Assembly: GCA_025655595.1 (NCBI GenBank)
Contig: JAHXIO010000001.1
Coordinates: forward strand, 434,001 to 498,000
Direction: 5' to 3'
Length of the DNA stretch: 64,000 nt
DNA from: Candidatus Thiodiazotropha sp. (ex Monitilora ramsayi)
GTDB lineage: Bacteria; Pseudomonadota; Gammaproteobacteria; Chromatiales; Chromatiaceae
The notes beneath the pieces are model-generated. The model saw only the letters and a list, made by a program, of their open reading frames with translations. It ran no database searches and was not told the origin of the DNA. This document shows positions 9,660 through 19,594 of the stretch, in pieces. Within the stretch, counting starts at the first letter, position 1; each line of letters begins with the position of its first letter. The translations under genes and the position numbers were made by a program.

Positions 9660-10688
9660 ATGCTGCACGAATTGAATAATCTGCCTCAGGGCATACTGCA
9701 GTTAGAAGCGCATGAGCTGACAACCGCTCTTGCAGGACCCAGTCTGATTCACCTGCCCGGAAGGAGGCCGGAGCCGCTCTTTGTGTCCGTTCTCATGCAT
9801 GGCAATGAGACAGTCGGGTGGGATGCAGTGCGTCATCTATTGGCTCGCTATGAAGGAGGTAAGAGCCTGCCCAGGGCGATGAGTCTTTTTATCGGCAACA
9901 TCGCGGCGGCGGCTGAGGGTTTGAGGCGACTGCCGGGCCAGCCGGACTATAACCGGGTCTGGCCGGGGAGTGAGGAGGCGGATTCGGAAGAGAGCCGGAT
10001 GATGGCGCAGATCGTGGAGATCATGCGCCCTCGACATCCCTTCGCCAGTATCGACGTGCACAACAATACCGGTTTCAATCCGCACTATGCCTGTGTCAAT
10101 CGGCTCGATACGACGTTTCTTCATCTGGCGCTGCTGTTTGGGCGTACCGTGGTCTATTTTCTGCGACCGAAAGGTGTGCAGTCGATGGCCTTTGCGGAGT
10201 TGTGTCCTGCGGTAACCCTTGAGTGCGGTAAAGTGGGGCAGGCATACGGTGCCACCCATGCTGATCAGTTTCTGGATGCTTGTTTGCACCTCTCACTACA
10301 TCCGCAGCATCCGGTATCGGCACAGGATATCGATCTTTTTCATACCGTGGCCAGGGTCACTGTTTTACCTGATGTCACTATCGGTTTTGTGGCGGGTCAG
10401 GGTGAGATCATCTTCGAGTCTGACCTGGACCGGATGAACTTTCAGGAACTGCCGGCAGGAACTCCCCTGGGTCGAATCAATGGCTCTGCCCCGGTTGATT
10501 TATTGGATGTGAGAGATGAACGGGGCCGTGAAGTGGCAAGTGACTATTTTACTTTCAAGGAGGGCCTGCTCTGTCTTCGTCGTCCTGTAATGCCTTCCAT
10601 GCTGACTAAAGATACCAACGTTATTCGTCAGGACTGCCTATGCTACTTGATGGAGCGTTACGGTGCGCATCTGAAAGATGCCAAGTAG
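9660..10688 (+). CDS. AstE/AspA-family (M14-like) zinc hydrolase
   Basis: A 342-residue protein of the succinylglutamate desuccinylase/aspartoacylase family. Zinc ligands are visible: His47-Gly-Asn-Glu50 and His134 in the DVHNN stretch. The substrate-binding NRVWPG lies at 98-103 and the likely catalytic Glu188 in TLECG. Family members remove an acyl group from an amino acid. AstE itself belongs to arginine catabolism with astABCD, none of which is here. The neighbour is a GCS2-like ligase 58 bases upstream, so a substrate made by that enzyme is a reasonable inference. No signal peptide is seen. Confidence 0.78.
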   Translation: MLHELNNLPQGILQLEAHELTTALAGPSLIHLPGRRPEPLFVSVLMHGNETVGWDAVRHLLARYEGGKSLPRAMSLFIGNIAAAAEGLRRLPGQPDYNRVWPGSEEADSEESRMMAQIVEIMRPRHPFASIDVHNNTGFNPHYACVNRLDTTFLHLALLFGRTVVYFLRPKGVQSMAFAELCPAVTLECGKVGQAYGATHADQFLDACLHLSLHPQHPVSAQDIDLFHTVARVTVLPDVTIGFVAGQGEIIFESDLDRMNFQELPAGTPLGRINGSAPVDLLDVRDERGREVASDYFTFKEGLLCLRRPVMPSMLTKDTNVIRQDCLCYLMERYGAHLKDAK

Positions 10689-10721
10689 CGGTCTGCCCCT
10701 TGGCCTTTCCGGTTGGCGGCG

Positions 10722-11477
10722 TTATCGCATCAGGTACCAGAGTAGTCCGAGATACTCATGAACCGCATAGCTGGTTTCTCTGATTGCGTTTCCACTGGGC
10801 AGATACCTGGCAAGAGGAGAGAGAGTTTCGCTGGCAATTGAGAGAAAGTTGGTGGGTGCAGGTAAGGGTTTGATACCGTTTCGCTCGAAGGCGTAAAGTG
10901 CCCGACTCATATGGCAGGCATCGGTCACCAGAAGGATGCGCTGGATACCTTTCTGTTTCATGAGCTGGGCTGTATAGCGGGCATTCTCCCAGGTGGTATT
11001 GCTGCGGGATTCGATCTCAATGACTTCAACGCTAAGTTCATCCTGCAGGATCGATCGGGCAAGTCTGGCTTCCGGAACACCTATTGCACCGGGGTTGCCG
11101 CCACTGGGTATCACCGGGAGGCCGTTTTGACGCGCAAGAACAGCGGCGTAGCGCAGGCGTGTCAACATGCGTGGACTGACCGTGTCGCCGCCATACTCTG
11201 GTGCATCCAGATACCGGCCGCCGCCCAGCACGACAATCACCTGCGGTTCTTCTTTCTCTATCTGCTTTGCGGTGACGGGCGGATGGCGTTCGAGGCTGAG
11301 AAAAAGCAGATCGGCAACCACTGGCAGGCTGCTGAGCCAGAGCAGGAGTAAGGAGACCCCCAGCATTCGCCTACCGGTTTTAAACCGCCAGAAAAGCAGT
11401 CCGATAAGTCCCAGAAAAATCAATCCACCCGGCGGCAGCAGCAGCGACTCGAGCAACCGGGTGATTGTGACGTCCAT
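10722..11477 (-). CDS. ElyC/SanA-like DUF218 membrane protein
   Basis: A 251-residue protein with two N-terminal membrane segments (about residues 13-30 and 36-58) and a periplasmic DUF218 domain from about residue 77. Family motifs are VIVVLGGG, GVPEARLA, ESRSNTTWENA and LLVTDACHMSRA. E. coli ElyC of the same architecture affects undecaprenyl-lipid and peptidoglycan metabolism, which would fit the envelope genes upstream. It begins 2 bases after the lipA stop on the same strand and may be the last gene of that operon. Confidence 0.82.
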   Translation of the reverse strand: MDVTITRLLESLLLPPGGLIFLGLIGLLFWRFKTGRRMLGVSLLLLWLSSLPVVADLLFLSLERHPPVTAKQIEKEEPQVIVVLGGGRYLDAPEYGGDTVSPRMLTRLRYAAVLARQNGLPVIPSGGNPGAIGVPEARLARSILQDELSVEVIEIESRSNTTWENARYTAQLMKQKGIQRILLVTDACHMSRALYAFERNGIKPLPAPTNFLSIASETLSPLARYLPSGNAIRETSYAVHEYLGLLWYLMR

Positions 11478-11479
11478 GA

Positions 11480-12454
11480 CTACTTACCGAGTAACGGGTT
11501 GGCCTGCAGGTCTGCATGATAGGAGGAGCGTACCATCGGGCCACTGGCAACGCTGGTGAAGCCCATATCTTCCGCCGCACGCCCCAACTCATCGAACTCC
11601 TCTGGTGTGACGAACCGCTCCACCGGTAAGTGTTCACGGCTCGGCTGCAGATACTGTCCCAGGGTGAGCATCTCGCAACCGTGTGTGCGCAGGTCGCGCA
11701 TTACCTGAATGACTTCCTCTCTCTTCTCTCCCAGTCCCAGCATGATGCCGGATTTGGTGGGGACTTCGGCTTGAGAGGCTTTGAAATCACGCAGCAGATC
11801 AAGTGAGCCTTGGTAGTCTGCACCCGGTCTGGCCTGCTTGTAGAGACGAGGTACGGTCTCCAGATTGTGGTTGAATACATCCGGCGGTTGCTTGGCAAGA
11901 GTCTCAATAGCCACGCCCATGCGACCGCGGAAATCCGGGACCAGTATCTCCACCTTTGTCCTTGGCATACGCGCCCTCACTTCGGAGATACAGCCTGCAA
12001 AGTGCCCGGCGCCACCGTCACGCAGGTCGTCTCTGTCGACTGAAGTAATGACCACGTACTTGAGTTGCATGGCCTCGATGGCATCGGCCAACTGTACCGG
12101 CTCCTCTGCATCGAGCGGGAGGGGCTTACCATGGGCCACGTCACAGAAAGGGCAGCGGCGGGTACAGATATCGCCCATGATCATGAAGGTGGCAGTCCCA
12201 TGATGGAAGCACTCGCCCAGATTGGGGCAAGCGGCCTCTTCACAGACAGAACTCAGACCCTTCTCACGTAAAATACGTCGGATTCGACTGACATCCTTAC
12301 CGATGGGGGCTTTGGCGCGAATCCACTTGGGTTTTCGCAGCGTATTTTCCTGCGGCTCTACTTTCACCGGGATGCGGGAAAGTTTCGCCTTTCCGCGTTG
12401 ATGGCTCTCTGGTGTGTTGCGTGATGGGGGTAGATTATCGTTTGAGCCGCTCAT
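11480..12454 (-). CDS. lipA: Lipoyl synthase
   Basis: Radical-SAM enzyme of 324 residues that inserts two sulfurs into octanoyl-lipoyl domains. Auxiliary-cluster cysteines are Cys71, Cys76 and Cys82 (C-x4-C-x5-C), and radical-SAM cysteines are Cys97, Cys101 and Cys104 (C-x3-C-x2-C). The C-terminal RSSYHA supplies the serine ligand. The start overlaps the end of lipB (ATGA), giving the usual lipB-lipA order and coupling. Confidence 0.97.
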   Translation of the reverse strand: MSGSNDNLPPSRNTPESHQRGKAKLSRIPVKVEPQENTLRKPKWIRAKAPIGKDVSRIRRILREKGLSSVCEEAACPNLGECFHHGTATFMIMGDICTRRCPFCDVAHGKPLPLDAEEPVQLADAIEAMQLKYVVITSVDRDDLRDGGAGHFAGCISEVRARMPRTKVEILVPDFRGRMGVAIETLAKQPPDVFNHNLETVPRLYKQARPGADYQGSLDLLRDFKASQAEVPTKSGIMLGLGEKREEVIQVMRDLRTHGCEMLTLGQYLQPSREHLPVERFVTPEEFDELGRAAEDMGFTSVASGPMVRSSYHADLQANPLLGK

Positions 12455-13113
12455 GTGTGCTGTTTCGGGGAATCGGTGGAGGTGGAGATGAGAGTGTAAC
12501 CCAAACCTTGAGCCAATTGCCGTGCTAAATCCTCTCCGACCTTGTGTGTATCGGTTTGATTTGAGATCTCTGACAATTGCGTGACGGGGAGGTCCGGATA
12601 GCCACAGGGGTTGATACGGCTGAACGGCTCCAGATCCATAGCCACATTCAGGCTGAGTCCATGAAAACTGCAGCCTTTGCGTACCCGCAAACCGACAGAT
12701 GCGATCTTCGCCGTCTCTACATAGACACCAGGCGCATCTTTACGTGCCATCGCGCTTACACCGTAGCTTGCCAGCAGTGCGATAACCGCATCCTCAAGAA
12801 GTGTTACCAGAGAGCGTACACCCAGTCCGGCGCGTCTCAGATCGAGCAGCAGGTAGGCGACCAGCTGTCCGGGGCCATGGTAGGTGATCTGACCGCCTCT
12901 GTCGGTTTGAACCACAGGAATAGTGCCAGGCGACAGGAGATGCTCCGCTTTGCCGGCCTGCCCCTGGGTGAAGACCGGGGGGTGTTCGAGCAGCCAGAGC
13001 TGATCCTGGCTGTTTTCATCTCTCTGGTCGGTATAGACCTGCATCTGACGCCAGGTTTCGATATAGGGACACTGGTCGAGATGCTTGACGAGGAGGGTGC
13101 CGTTACGGGGCAT
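12451..13113 (-). CDS. lipB: Octanoyl-ACP:protein octanoyltransferase LipB
   Basis: A 220-residue cytosolic transferase that moves octanoate from acyl-carrier protein to lipoyl domains. The [14 protein letters not shown] stretch at about 72-85, Lys136 and the catalytic Cys170 in INPCGYPD match the family. The gene lies between ybeD and lipA, the common gammaproteobacterial arrangement. Confidence 0.96.
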   Translation of the reverse strand: MPRNGTLLVKHLDQCPYIETWRQMQVYTDQRDENSQDQLWLLEHPPVFTQGQAGKAEHLLSPGTIPVVQTDRGGQITYHGPGQLVAYLLLDLRRAGLGVRSLVTLLEDAVIALLASYGVSAMARKDAPGVYVETAKIASVGLRVRKGCSFHGLSLNVAMDLEPFSRINPCGYPDLPVTQLSEISNQTDTHKVGEDLARQLAQGLGYTLISTSTDSPKQHT

Positions 13114-13235
13114 GGGTGTTTGTTAAATATGAAAATTCAATTTTGATCTGTTAATCATGTTGCCGCCGTCTGTTGGAGATAAAGGCAGTACTGTGAAAAG
13201 CGCTTACGGCAGAGATTAAAACTCAGTATGAAGTA

Positions 13236-13505
13236 TCAAAGCGCCATCACGACTTTTTCATGGGCAGTCAGGTCGAGATAGATGGCGTCAATTTGCGACT
13301 TACTCTCCGCTCTCAGCGTGACAGTGACAGAGATCCATTTGCCTCCTTTGCTTTCGCGGCAGCTGACAGCACCCTCATGCAGATCGGGTGCATGTTTTCT
13401 GACCAACTCAACAATCATGGCATCGAAGCCAGGTTCCGCCTTGCCCATGACCTTGATGGGAAAGTCGCAAGGGAATTCCAATAGGCTCTCTTCTTCCGTA
13501 CTCAC
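13236..13505 (-). CDS. ybeD: YbeD/DUF493 family protein
   Basis: An 89-residue protein read from the GTG at 13505, which has GGAG upstream inside the dacA stop region (4-base gap to dacA). This start gives a length close to E. coli YbeD (87) and begins just before the family stretch LLEFPCDFPIKVMG. YbeD has a ferredoxin-like ACT-type fold and lies between dacA and lipB in many gammaproteobacteria. A regulatory link to lipoate has been proposed but is not established. An upstream in-frame start at 13562 would overlap dacA and is less likely. Confidence 0.85.
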   Translation of the reverse strand: MSTEEESLLEFPCDFPIKVMGKAEPGFDAMIVELVRKHAPDLHEGAVSCRESKGGKWISVTVTLRAESKSQIDAIYLDLTAHEKVVMAL

Positions 13506-13509
13506 AGTG

Positions 13510-14658
13510 TTACTCCAGCCAGAGCAGGGCGCTATCTTTGATCTGTTGCCATAGATTGCCATCGGCTACCCTTTTCAGGGCGATCAGATCGACGGAGGCA
13601 ATGGACTCTCCGTTGAGAGATACGTCGACTTTTCCCAATATATCTCCCTGTTCCACGGGGGCCATGATTTTCGGCTTAATCTCAAGTTGTGCATCCAGAT
13701 TCTTATACTGGTGGCGCGGTATTGTAATGTTGAGGTTTTGAGCCAGTCCCAAGGGGAGTTTCTCCTTCTCGCCTTTCCAGATGCGGGCACGGTTGAGCAC
13801 ATCCCCCGCGGCATAGAGCTGGTGTGTCTCGTAAAAACGAAACCCGTAGTTGAGCAGGCTCTGGCTCGCCTTGGCGCGGGCCTCCTCGCTTTTGGTGCCC
13901 ATAACCACGGAGACCAGCCGCATATTTTCACGTAGCGCCGAAGAGACAAGGCAATATCCGGCGGCCTCGGTATGGCCGGTCTTCATGCCGTCCACTGTCT
14001 CGTCCCGCCATAGCAGCTTGTTCCGGTTGTGCTGCTTGATATCGTTAAAAACGAAAGATTTTTCACGATACCAGGCATAGTATTCCGGGAATTCGCGAAT
14101 GGTGGCCATGGCGGCTTTGGCGATATCGCCCGGTGTGGTGTAGTGATCTTCGTGGGGCAACCCGGTACTGTTGACGAAGTGGGTATTGAGCATGCCGAGA
14201 CGCTGGGCATGGCTGTTCATCAGCTCAGCAAAGGTTGCTTCACTGCCTGCTATGTGTTCCGCCAGGGCGACGCAGGCGTCGTTTCCCGATTGAATGATCA
14301 TACCCTTGATCAGGTCGATGGCTTTGATCCGTTTACCGACCTCGATGAACATGCGCGAGCCCGGTGTCCGCCAGGCCTTTTCACTGACCAGAACGCTATC
14401 TTCCAGCTTGAGATTACCCTCTTTCAGCTCCCGAAAGATGGTGTAGGCGGTCATGATCTTGGTCAGGCTGGCGGGTTCCAGTCGCTGATCGGCGCCTTTC
14501 TCAGCCAAGACCTTACCGCTGTGAAAATCGACCAGCAGATAACCGGAAGCGGAGATCTCGGGTGGGGCCGGTGTCGGTACCGCGGCCTGCAACGGCAGCC
14601 AGCTGAGGCAGATCACTAGGAGCAGGAATACTGTCTGGGAGAGGCGGGAAAAGGTCAT
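13510..14658 (-). CDS. dacA: D-alanyl-D-alanine carboxypeptidase (PBP5/6 type)
   Basis: Periplasmic low-molecular-weight PBP of 382 residues. A signal peptide ends near residue 25 (LPLQA). The active-site SxxK is Ser64-Leu-Thr-Lys67, SGN lies in IQSGNDACVALAE and the KTG box in DGMKTGHTEAAGY. The C-terminal DUF1958-type domain ends in the short amphipathic stretch QIKDSALLWLE, the membrane anchor typical of DacA/DacC. It trims pentapeptides in mature peptidoglycan. Confidence 0.95.
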   Translation of the reverse strand: MTFSRLSQTVFLLLVICLSWLPLQAAVPTPAPPEISASGYLLVDFHSGKVLAEKGADQRLEPASLTKIMTAYTIFRELKEGNLKLEDSVLVSEKAWRTPGSRMFIEVGKRIKAIDLIKGMIIQSGNDACVALAEHIAGSEATFAELMNSHAQRLGMLNTHFVNSTGLPHEDHYTTPGDIAKAAMATIREFPEYYAWYREKSFVFNDIKQHNRNKLLWRDETVDGMKTGHTEAAGYCLVSSALRENMRLVSVVMGTKSEEARAKASQSLLNYGFRFYETHQLYAAGDVLNRARIWKGEKEKLPLGLAQNLNITIPRHQYKNLDAQLEIKPKIMAPVEQGDILGKVDVSLNGESIASVDLIALKRVADGNLWQQIKDSALLWLE

Positions 14659-14732
14659 ATTGCTCGGATTCGTATTGGATTAAACGGGTATTCTATTGAA
14701 CCACCTTGCGTCTAGGCAATGCGGATGCTTGT

Positions 14733-15581
14733 CTATCGGATCACAACATGGGGATTACCTATGCCCATGCTGTCAAGCCGTTGGGTCAGATGGTCCGCCA
14801 GCTCCACGCTGGCGATGGGACCGATCTGCACCCGGAAAACAGGGTTTGTGCTATTGATAGTCTTCTCTATGAGTACGCTCACCTGCAGTTGTTCCTCAAT
14901 GCGCTGTTTGAGTCTGTCGGCGTTGGTCGGGCTGCCGAAAGCGCCAACTTGAAGAAAGAGCTCAGGCAGGCCCTTGAGAATGGGTGGGTTGGTATTCGTT
15001 GGAATGGGGGCTGCCACCGGGTCAGGTGCTGTTGGGTCGATAGTGATGACCTCAACGAGTCCTGTGCCTTCGCCGATAATGCCGAGCTTCCAGGCGGCTG
15101 TATAGGAGAGGTCGATCAGCCGGTTATCGTGAAAGGGGCCGCGGTCGTTGACTTTCACTACTATACTGCGGTTGTTTTTGAGGTTGGTGATCCTGGCATA
15201 GCTGGGTAGCGGCAGACTTTTGTGAGCGGCTGTCATGGCGTACATGTCGTAGGGCTCGCCACTGCTGGTGCGTCTTCCGTGGAATTTGCTGCCGTACCAG
15301 GAGGCAATGCCTCGCTCGCTGTAACCCCGCGCCTCCTTCAGCGTGTAGTAACGTTTACCGAAGACCACGTAACTGTCAGGATTGCCGTAGCTGCTCAGGG
15401 GCTCGGTCTTTGGTAAGGCGTCGGGGATGCTGGCGATATCCTTAGGCGGTGGCAGATGTCGGCTGACACCGTCCCGCTGAGTTGTGATGGGCCTGCTGCT
15501 ACAGGCGCTGACTATAAGGAGAACCAGCATCAAGCCTGCCAGCCGCCTGTGAGTCGTACTGTAGTGGAAAAGACCTTTCAT
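14733..15581 (-). CDS. rlpA: Septal-ring lytic transglycosylase RlpA (lipoprotein)
   Basis: Outer-membrane lipoprotein of 282 residues from the ATG at 15581. The signal peptide ends in a lipobox (VSAC), the RlpA double-psi barrel follows (GIASWYGSKFHGRRTSSGE and VVKVNDRGPF, with the catalytic Asp in NDRGPF), and a C-terminal SPOR domain covers the last 75 or so residues. SPOR domains bind denuded septal glycan. The ATG at 15581 is chosen because it gives a compact signal peptide and lies 10 bases after the mltB stop; longer in-frame starts overlap mltB. Confidence 0.93.
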   Translation of the reverse strand: MKGLFHYSTTHRRLAGLMLVLLIVSACSSRPITTQRDGVSRHLPPPKDIASIPDALPKTEPLSSYGNPDSYVVFGKRYYTLKEARGYSERGIASWYGSKFHGRRTSSGEPYDMYAMTAAHKSLPLPSYARITNLKNNRSIVVKVNDRGPFHDNRLIDLSYTAAWKLGIIGEGTGLVEVITIDPTAPDPVAAPIPTNTNPPILKGLPELFLQVGAFGSPTNADRLKQRIEEQLQVSVLIEKTINSTNPVFRVQIGPIASVELADHLTQRLDSMGIGNPHVVIR

Positions 15582-15591
15582 ATCGGATCGA

Positions 15592-16605
15592 TCAGGGTTT
15601 TGCATCCGCAGCCCGTTTGGCAGCGGCGATCTCACGGCTTAGCTGATAGGCTGCCATGGCGTAAAGGTTGCTGTGGTTATAACGGGTGATCACATAAAAA
15701 TTGTGCAATCCCAGCCAGTATTCGTCTTGTTCTCCCGCATCCAGTTTTATCAGGCTGCTGAGTGCGTTGGAATCGGGGGCCTCACCCGGGTTGATTGGGC
15801 GTAAGCCGCTGCCAAGCAGAGACTTGACGCTGACGCTGGGTTTCATGCCTGCATCGACATAGCCTTGCAGGCCGGACTGCCCATTGGGCTTGGCCTGTAA
15901 CGTGATCGGCTCACCGGCACGCCAACCGTGCACTTTAAAATAGTTGGCCACGCTGGCAATAATATCGGCATTGCTTTCGAATAGATCCCGCTTGCCGTCA
16001 CCGTCATGGTCGACGGCATAGTGTCGGTAACTGCTTGAGATGAACTGTGGCTTGCCCATGGCGCCGGCATAGGACCCCTTTGCCTGCTGAACGTCCACAG
16101 ACTCTTCCCGGCTGAGCAGAAGAAACTGCTCCAGCTCGCTGCGAAAGAAGGCTGCCCGCTTGGGGTAGCCGAAGGCGAGGGTGGTGAGCGAGTCGATAAT
16201 CCGGTATCGGCCGGTGAACTTTCCGTAACGTGTCTCCACGCCGATGATGGCGACTATGATCTCCGGCGGGACACCATAGGTTCGACTGACACTTTCCAGC
16301 AGTATTTCGTTCTCTTGCCAGAACTTCACACCGCCCTCAATACGATCGGGTTTGAGAAAGATCGGCCGGTATTGGTGCCAGGGCTTTGCTTCTGCTGGGC
16401 GGGTGATGGCAGCAATGATGTCATCCCGGAAGACGGTATCGCTGAGTATCTTTTCCACTTCATCTGCGGAAAAATCGTGTTTTTGTGCCATTTCGGTTGC
16501 GAAGGTTCGAATCTCAGCCTGGGTCTTGGGGCTGTGGGCACAGGCTGGCTGTGTCATCAGGAGGCCGGTAAGTAGAGATATTTTAATGAGCTGTCTCATG
16601 ATCAT
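15592..16605 (-). CDS. mltB: Membrane-bound lytic murein transglycosylase B
   Basis: GH103 transglycosylase of 337 residues. A signal peptide ends with PACA, so this could be a lipoprotein (lipobox-like TQPAC) or a soluble periplasmic enzyme. The catalytic Glu lies in IIGVETRYG, and GAMGKPQFISSSY is the conserved substrate groove. MltB cleaves glycan strands to 1,6-anhydro-muropeptides. It sits 4 bases after rodA, as in Pseudomonas-type clusters. Confidence 0.94.
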   Translation of the reverse strand: MIMRQLIKISLLTGLLMTQPACAHSPKTQAEIRTFATEMAQKHDFSADEVEKILSDTVFRDDIIAAITRPAEAKPWHQYRPIFLKPDRIEGGVKFWQENEILLESVSRTYGVPPEIIVAIIGVETRYGKFTGRYRIIDSLTTLAFGYPKRAAFFRSELEQFLLLSREESVDVQQAKGSYAGAMGKPQFISSSYRHYAVDHDGDGKRDLFESNADIIASVANYFKVHGWRAGEPITLQAKPNGQSGLQGYVDAGMKPSVSVKSLLGSGLRPINPGEAPDSNALSSLIKLDAGEQDEYWLGLHNFYVITRYNHSNLYAMAAYQLSREIAAAKRAADAKP

Positions 16606-16609
16606 TTTT

Positions 16610-17749
16610 TTAGGTTGGCAGCAGTTTTCTGTGTGTGTGGATCGACATCAGGATACCGAAGCCGATCAAAATGGTCACCAGTGAGGTGCCGCCGTAGCTG
16701 ATTAGCGGCAGCGGCACGCCGACTACCGGTAGCAGTCCCGTGACCATTCCGGTGTTGACGAAAAGGTAGACAAAAAAGACCAGGGAAAGTGCGCCGGTCA
16801 GGATTCGGCTGAAGGTATCCTGTGCCTGCGTGGCGATATAGAGTCCCCGCAGAATAATGAAGAGATAGAGACTGAGCAGGGCCAGTACGCCGACCAGTCC
16901 GAACTCCTCTGAGATGACGGCGAAGATAAAATCGGTATGACGCTCCGGGAGAAATTCCAGATGCGACTGGGTGCCGTTGAGCCACCCTTTGCCACCAATA
17001 CCGCCGGAGCCGATAGCGATTTTTGATTGGATGATGTGATATCCGGTTCCCAGAGGGTCACTCTCGGGATTGAGAAATGTGAGCACCCGTTGACGCTGAT
17101 ACTCATGCATCAGGTACCAGACTGCCGGGCCCAGGGCGGCCAGGCTCAGTCCCACTGCCGCAATCAGGTGCCATGAGATGCCTGCCAGAAAAAGGGCCAT
17201 AGCGCCGGCCGCCCCCACCAGTAGCGCAGTGCCCAAATCGGGTTGTTTTGCGATCAACAGCACCGGCACCAGTGTCATCAGCCCGGCGGCGAGCAGACGG
17301 CTCAGGCTGGGTGGCAGTCTGTGGTCCGCCAGAAACCAGGCGATGGCCATGGGTAGGGAGAGTTTGAACATCTCCGAGGGTTGAAATCGCACGATGCCGA
17401 GATCGAGCCAGCGCTGCGCCCCCTTTCCCTGCTCACCCACCAGAATCACTGCCACCAGCATCAGAATTCCCACCAGGTAGAGCCAGGGTGACCAACGCCG
17501 CAAGTGCTGTGGTGGGATCTGTGCGATCAGGATCATGGCGGTGAAACCAACCCCAAGTCGAATCATCTGTTTGTTCACTAACGTGGTTTGCTGATCACCG
17601 GCACTGTAGAGTACGGCCAGCCCGAGAGCGGAGAGCAGAAGCAGGCCGGTGAGCAACGGAAGATCAATATGCAGCCAGGCAAGCAGACCGGTAGGGCGGG
17701 CAGGCTGGGACTCCTGGAAGGAGAGGGCTGATTTGGGCATCTCTCTCAT
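16610..17749 (-). CDS. rodA: Rod-shape peptidoglycan glycosyltransferase RodA
   Basis: SEDS-family polytopic membrane enzyme of 379 residues with about ten hydrophobic segments. The family stretches FQPSEMFKL and the C-terminal GVPLPLISYGGTS are present. RodA polymerises lipid II for side-wall growth together with PBP2. Its ATG overlaps the mrdA stop. Confidence 0.96.
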   Translation of the reverse strand: MREMPKSALSFQESQPARPTGLLAWLHIDLPLLTGLLLLSALGLAVLYSAGDQQTTLVNKQMIRLGVGFTAMILIAQIPPQHLRRWSPWLYLVGILMLVAVILVGEQGKGAQRWLDLGIVRFQPSEMFKLSLPMAIAWFLADHRLPPSLSRLLAAGLMTLVPVLLIAKQPDLGTALLVGAAGAMALFLAGISWHLIAAVGLSLAALGPAVWYLMHEYQRQRVLTFLNPESDPLGTGYHIIQSKIAIGSGGIGGKGWLNGTQSHLEFLPERHTDFIFAVISEEFGLVGVLALLSLYLFIILRGLYIATQAQDTFSRILTGALSLVFFVYLFVNTGMVTGLLPVVGVPLPLISYGGTSLVTILIGFGILMSIHTHRKLLPT

Positions 17750-19584
17750 GTGTCGTCCCTCAGCAGATACTTATCCATGATTTTTCTGGCGATGGGTGCT
17801 GCGACAGCGCCACCGTGTCCGCCGTTTTCCACCACCACGGCAATGGCGATCTGCGGATCCTCCACCGGTGCAAAGGCGATGAACAGTGCGTGGTCGCGTC
17901 TGCGTTTCGCGACGGTCTCTTCATCATACTCTTCATCCTGCTTTACACTGAAGACCTGAGCGGTTCCCGTCTTGCCGGCGATTCGATAGTTTTCACTCAA
18001 TATCGATCGGGCAGTACCGCGCAGGCCTTCGATGACCTCGGTCATGGCATCGATTATCTGATTCCAGTGGATTGGTTCGAGTTGCTGCAGATCGTCGACG
18101 ATCTTTGGACTGGGTTGGGCGGTGCCGTCCGGCTTCTCTATCGTGGCGACCACCCTGGGGCGAATATGGTGACCCTGATTGGCCAGGGTGGCGGTGGCAG
18201 CTGCCAACTGTAACGGCGTGGAGAGATAATAACCCTGGCCGATGCCCACGATCAGCGTCTCTCCCGGGTACCAGGGTTCTCTGCGTGTTTTCCGCTTCCA
18301 TTCCCGGCTGGGTAACAGGCCGCTCAATTCGCCGGTTAAATCGACCCCGGTCGGTTGTCCGAAACCGAAACCCTGGAGGAATTCGTGCAACCGGTCGATC
18401 CCGAGTGTACGTGCCAGCTCGTAGTAGTAGACATCGCAGGACTCGACAATCGACTCCTCCATATCCACCTCGCCGTGCCCCCACTTCTTCCAGTCCCGGT
18501 ACTTATGCTCTTTACCCGGTAGCTGATAGTAACCGGGGCAGTAGGTCTCCTGATGGTAGCCGGCGACACCATACTCCAGGCCCGCGAGCGCAATGAAGGG
18601 TTTCACAGTGGAGCCCGGCGGATACTGACCACGGATCGCCCGGTTGAAGAGCGGTTTGTCGATGGAGTTCTTCAGGGCGGTATAAGCTTCTGTGCTGATA
18701 CCTTCGACAAAGAGATTGGGGTTGTATCCGGGTTTGCTGACCAGTGTCAGTACACCACCTGACTTGATCTCAATCGCGGCGACCGCGCCATTGTTGTCGC
18801 CCAACGCCTCAAGTGCGGTTCGCTGGAGTTCCATATCGAGAAACAGATGCAGATTGTCACCCGGTCTGGGGGAGCGGTTCTCCAGTACTCTCAAGACCCG
18901 CCCTTTGGCATTGACCTCCACCTGCTGGAGTCCCACCTGGCCATGCAGCAGGCTTTCGTAACTCTTCTCCACCCCGTTCTTGCCGATGTAACTGGTGCCG
19001 CTGTAGTTGGAGGTGTCGATGTAATCGAGTTCCCGTTCATTGATGCGGCCCACATAACCCAACAGGTGTGCCGTCTTCATGGCCTGCGGATAGTCACGCA
19101 GTAGTGTCGCCTTGACATCGACGCCGGGGAAGCGGTGGCGGCTGACCGACAGTCTGGCCACCTCATCCTCCTGCAGCCTGACGCGTATCGGGATACTGTC
19201 GAATCGACGATGCTGCCTGCGCAGACGCTGGAAGCGCTCGACATGTTCATCCGTGATGTTGATGATCTCTCTCAACGCCTCGATGGTGGCGTTGATATCG
19301 GGTGTCTTCTCCGGTGTGATTTCGAGGCTGTAGGCAGGTAGGTTCTGAGCCAGGATCAGGCCGTTTCGATCGTATATGAGACCGCGGGTCGGCGGCAAAG
19401 GCTGCAGCTTGACCCGGTTGTCTTTCGACAGGGTGGTAAAATGGTCGTGGTTGGCCACCTGCAGGTAGAACATTCGTCCCGCAAGCACCATCAGGACCAT
19501 GATCACCAGTATGCCGGAGACGAGGGCGCGGCTGAGAAAGAGCTGGCTTTCGAATAGGTGGTCTTTGATCGATGACTGGGGCAC
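17746..19584 (-). CDS. mrdA: Penicillin-binding protein 2 (MrdA)
   Basis: Class B transpeptidase of 612 residues (E. coli 633) for cell elongation. One membrane anchor at about residues 17-40 is followed by a pedestal domain and a transpeptidase domain with SxxK in PPGSTVKPF, SxN-type SCD in IVESCDVYYYE, and KTG in IAGKTGTAQV. The GTG at 19584, preceded by GAGAGCC 11 bases after the mreD stop, is preferred: a longer in-frame extension would overlap mreD and look unlike the family. Confidence 0.94.
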   Translation of the reverse strand: MPQSSIKDHLFESQLFLSRALVSGILVIMVLMVLAGRMFYLQVANHDHFTTLSKDNRVKLQPLPPTRGLIYDRNGLILAQNLPAYSLEITPEKTPDINATIEALREIINITDEHVERFQRLRRQHRRFDSIPIRVRLQEDEVARLSVSRHRFPGVDVKATLLRDYPQAMKTAHLLGYVGRINERELDYIDTSNYSGTSYIGKNGVEKSYESLLHGQVGLQQVEVNAKGRVLRVLENRSPRPGDNLHLFLDMELQRTALEALGDNNGAVAAIEIKSGGVLTLVSKPGYNPNLFVEGISTEAYTALKNSIDKPLFNRAIRGQYPPGSTVKPFIALAGLEYGVAGYHQETYCPGYYQLPGKEHKYRDWKKWGHGEVDMEESIVESCDVYYYELARTLGIDRLHEFLQGFGFGQPTGVDLTGELSGLLPSREWKRKTRREPWYPGETLIVGIGQGYYLSTPLQLAAATATLANQGHHIRPRVVATIEKPDGTAQPSPKIVDDLQQLEPIHWNQIIDAMTEVIEGLRGTARSILSENYRIAGKTGTAQVFSVKQDEEYDEETVAKRRRDHALFIAFAPVEDPQIAIAVVVENGGHGGAVAAPIARKIMDKYLLRDDT

Positions 19585-19594
19585 GTTGCGGCTC

